Assembly: GCF_025148635.1 (NCBI RefSeq)
Contig: NZ_CP102269.1
Location: 3,100,001-3,164,000 of the forward strand
Source of the DNA: Butyricimonas virosa
GTDB taxonomy: Bacteria; Bacteroidota; Bacteroidia; Bacteroidales; Marinifilaceae
Reading direction: 5' to 3'
Length of the DNA stretch: 64,000 nt
In this document: positions 62,920 to 64,000 of the stretch, one piece after another
Position numbering within the stretch: position 1 is the stretch's first letter
Layout of the letters: each line of letters opens with the position of its first letter
The notes under the pieces: generated by a model
Database searches by the model: none
What the model was told of the DNA's origin: nothing
The model's input: only the letters and a program-made list of their open reading frames with translations
Made by a program: the position numbers and the translations under genes

Positions 62920-64000
62920 CTACTGGTACAAGAACCGCTTTATACTTCGTTTCGGAGTCTTCTCGAATTCCTCGTCGTGAATCTCTATCCGGGCAATCTG
63001 GCTGTATGCCGGGATTTGCTGGTTGATCTGTTTGCGGGTCTCGTGAATGATTTTGAGAAGTGCCTCGCGGGATATTTTGTTTTGTTTCATGGCCTCGGCA
63101 TCCGGATAGACAAGGGCCACAAGTTTACCTTCCCGTTCAATCACTAGTGACTCCGCGATATAAGGTTGGGCGTTGAGCAGGTCTTCGATCTCTTCGGGGT
63201 AAATGTTCTGTCCACTGGGGCCGAGAATGAGACTTTTGCTACGACCTTTGATGTAAAGATACCCGTCCGGGTCCAGTACGCCAAGATCCCCCGTGTGGAG
63301 CCATCCGTCGGGGGGAAGCACGGTATTGGATGCTTCCGGGTTGTTGTAGTACCCGTCCATGACATTCATGCCTTTGGTTAGAATTTCCCCGACTTGGTTG
63401 AACGGATCGGGCGAGTCGATGCGGATTTCCATGCGGTCCACGGCTCTCCCGCAAGAGGTGGGACGGAACGTTTGCCAGTGGTCGAAAGCGATGGCGGGCC
63501 CGCACTCGGTCATACCGTAGCCCACGGTGTAGGGGAATTTCACTGAATGGAGGAAGGCCTCGACTTCTTTATTGAGGGCGGCTCCCCCGACTGCGAGTAG
63601 CTTGAATCGTCCCCCGAAAGCATCAAGAATCTGTCGTTTGATCTTGTGGCGGATTTTTCCCCCGATAATGGGCATTTTTAGCATCAACTTGATATGAAAC
63701 TTTTCCAGTTGCGGAAGTACCCGGCTTTTGATAATCTTCTCGATAATTAAAGGCACGGCGACGATCAGGTGCGGGCGGATGTCGGCAAAGACTTCCCCCA
63801 GTATCTTGGGTGAGGGCATTTTTTGCAGGAAGTAGATATGTATTCCACTGGCGAAAGGGTAGATGAATTCGAAGGCCAACCCGTACATGTGGGCCATGGT
63901 GAGGATGGAAACGAGTTTTTCGCCCGGTGCGTAACCCATTTGGTCAAGGGCGTAACGGAGATTGGACCACATACTGCGGTAGGGAAGCATCACCCCCTTT
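62920..64000 (-). CDS. AMP-forming acyl-CoA synthetase family protein (partial)
   Basis: The C-terminal 360 codons of a second adenylate-forming enzyme; the frame runs off the right edge just after the P-loop (K-G-V-M-L-P-Y-R is the first visible stretch). Motifs G-Y-G-M-T-E-C-G-P, G-W-L-H-T-G-D-L-G, G-R-S-K-S-L-I-L-G-P-S-G-Q-N-I-Y-P-E-E-I-E and the terminal T-P-K-R-S-I-K-R-F-L-Y-Q are present. It is close to the gene at 60430 over its whole visible length, so the two come from a tandem duplication, now separated by the DUF4251 gene. Confidence 0.9.
   Translation of the reverse strand, partial: KGVMLPYRSMWSNLRYALDQMGYAPGEKLVSILTMAHMYGLAFEFIYPFASGIHIYFLQKMPSPKILGEVFADIRPHLIVAVPLIIEKIIKSRVLPQLEKFHIKLMLKMPIIGGKIRHKIKRQILDAFGGRFKLLAVGGAALNKEVEAFLHSVKFPYTVGYGMTECGPAIAFDHWQTFRPTSCGRAVDRMEIRIDSPDPFNQVGEILTKGMNVMDGYYNNPEASNTVLPPDGWLHTGDLGVLDPDGYLYIKGRSKSLILGPSGQNIYPEEIEDLLNAQPYIAESLVIEREGKLVALVYPDAEAMKQNKISREALLKIIHETRKQINQQIPAYSQIARIEIHDEEFEKTPKRSIKRFLYQ

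Overview
The window looks like a chromosome segment from a gut-type Bacteroidota, and an Odoribacter/Butyricimonas-like member of the Bacteroidales is my best guess (inference). The evidence is four SusC/SusD-type uptake loci, three ECF sigma factor/FecR pairs, promoters of the TTTG-N19-21-TAnnTTTG type, no obvious Shine-Dalgarno sites, and DUF4369/TlpA thioredoxin lipoproteins in abundance.

Layout. 1-4.1 kb: tail of a SusCD locus on + (SusD end, DUF4843, PKD-like lipoprotein, TlpA-like thioredoxin). 4.2-5.8 kb: an IS1182-type transposase with a damaged N-terminus. 5.9-17.2 kb: a complete SusCD operon on - (ECF sigma, FecR, SusC, SusD, a metallopeptidase homologue lacking HExxH, a FISUMP lipoprotein, two TlpA-like thioredoxins). 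17.2-27.2 kb: an accessory region with a umuC remnant, a two-gene secreted Rhs system whose second protein carries an N-terminal thioredoxin domain and a C-terminal toxin-like tip, a likely immunity gene, an orphan Rhs fragment, and an IS256-type element with a frameshifted transposase. It abuts tRNA-Gly and tRNA-Tyr. 27.7-37.0 kb: housekeeping genes (tag, a SagB-like nitroreductase, a 2-hydroxyacid dehydrogenase, tsaD, a tamB-like gene, rocD). 37.1-47.0 kb: SusCD locus with sigma, FecR, SusC, SusD and two thioredoxins. 47.1-49.5 kb: an Nramp metal transporter and a Ca2+/Na+ exchanger, divergent. 49.7-59.2 kb: SusCD locus with sigma, FecR, SusC, SusD, an intact Mx1 metallopeptidase and a DUF4302 lipoprotein. 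59.3-64 kb: a PPP-like phosphatase and two paralogous acyl-CoA synthetases flanking a DUF4251 gene.

How it works together. Each complete SusCD locus has the order ECF sigma, FecR, SusC, SusD, accessory lipoproteins. Each SusC carries an N-terminal STN domain, so the expected circuit is substrate binding by SusCD, a signal through STN to FecR, release of the sigma factor, and induction of the locus. No glycoside hydrolases are present. The accessory genes are periplasmic or surface thioredoxins, a metallopeptidase and lipoproteins of unknown function, which suggests peptide, protein or metal-complex substrates rather than glycans (inference). The most unusual object is the thioredoxin-Rhs fusion at 21.3-25.0 kb with its separate Rhs shell partner.
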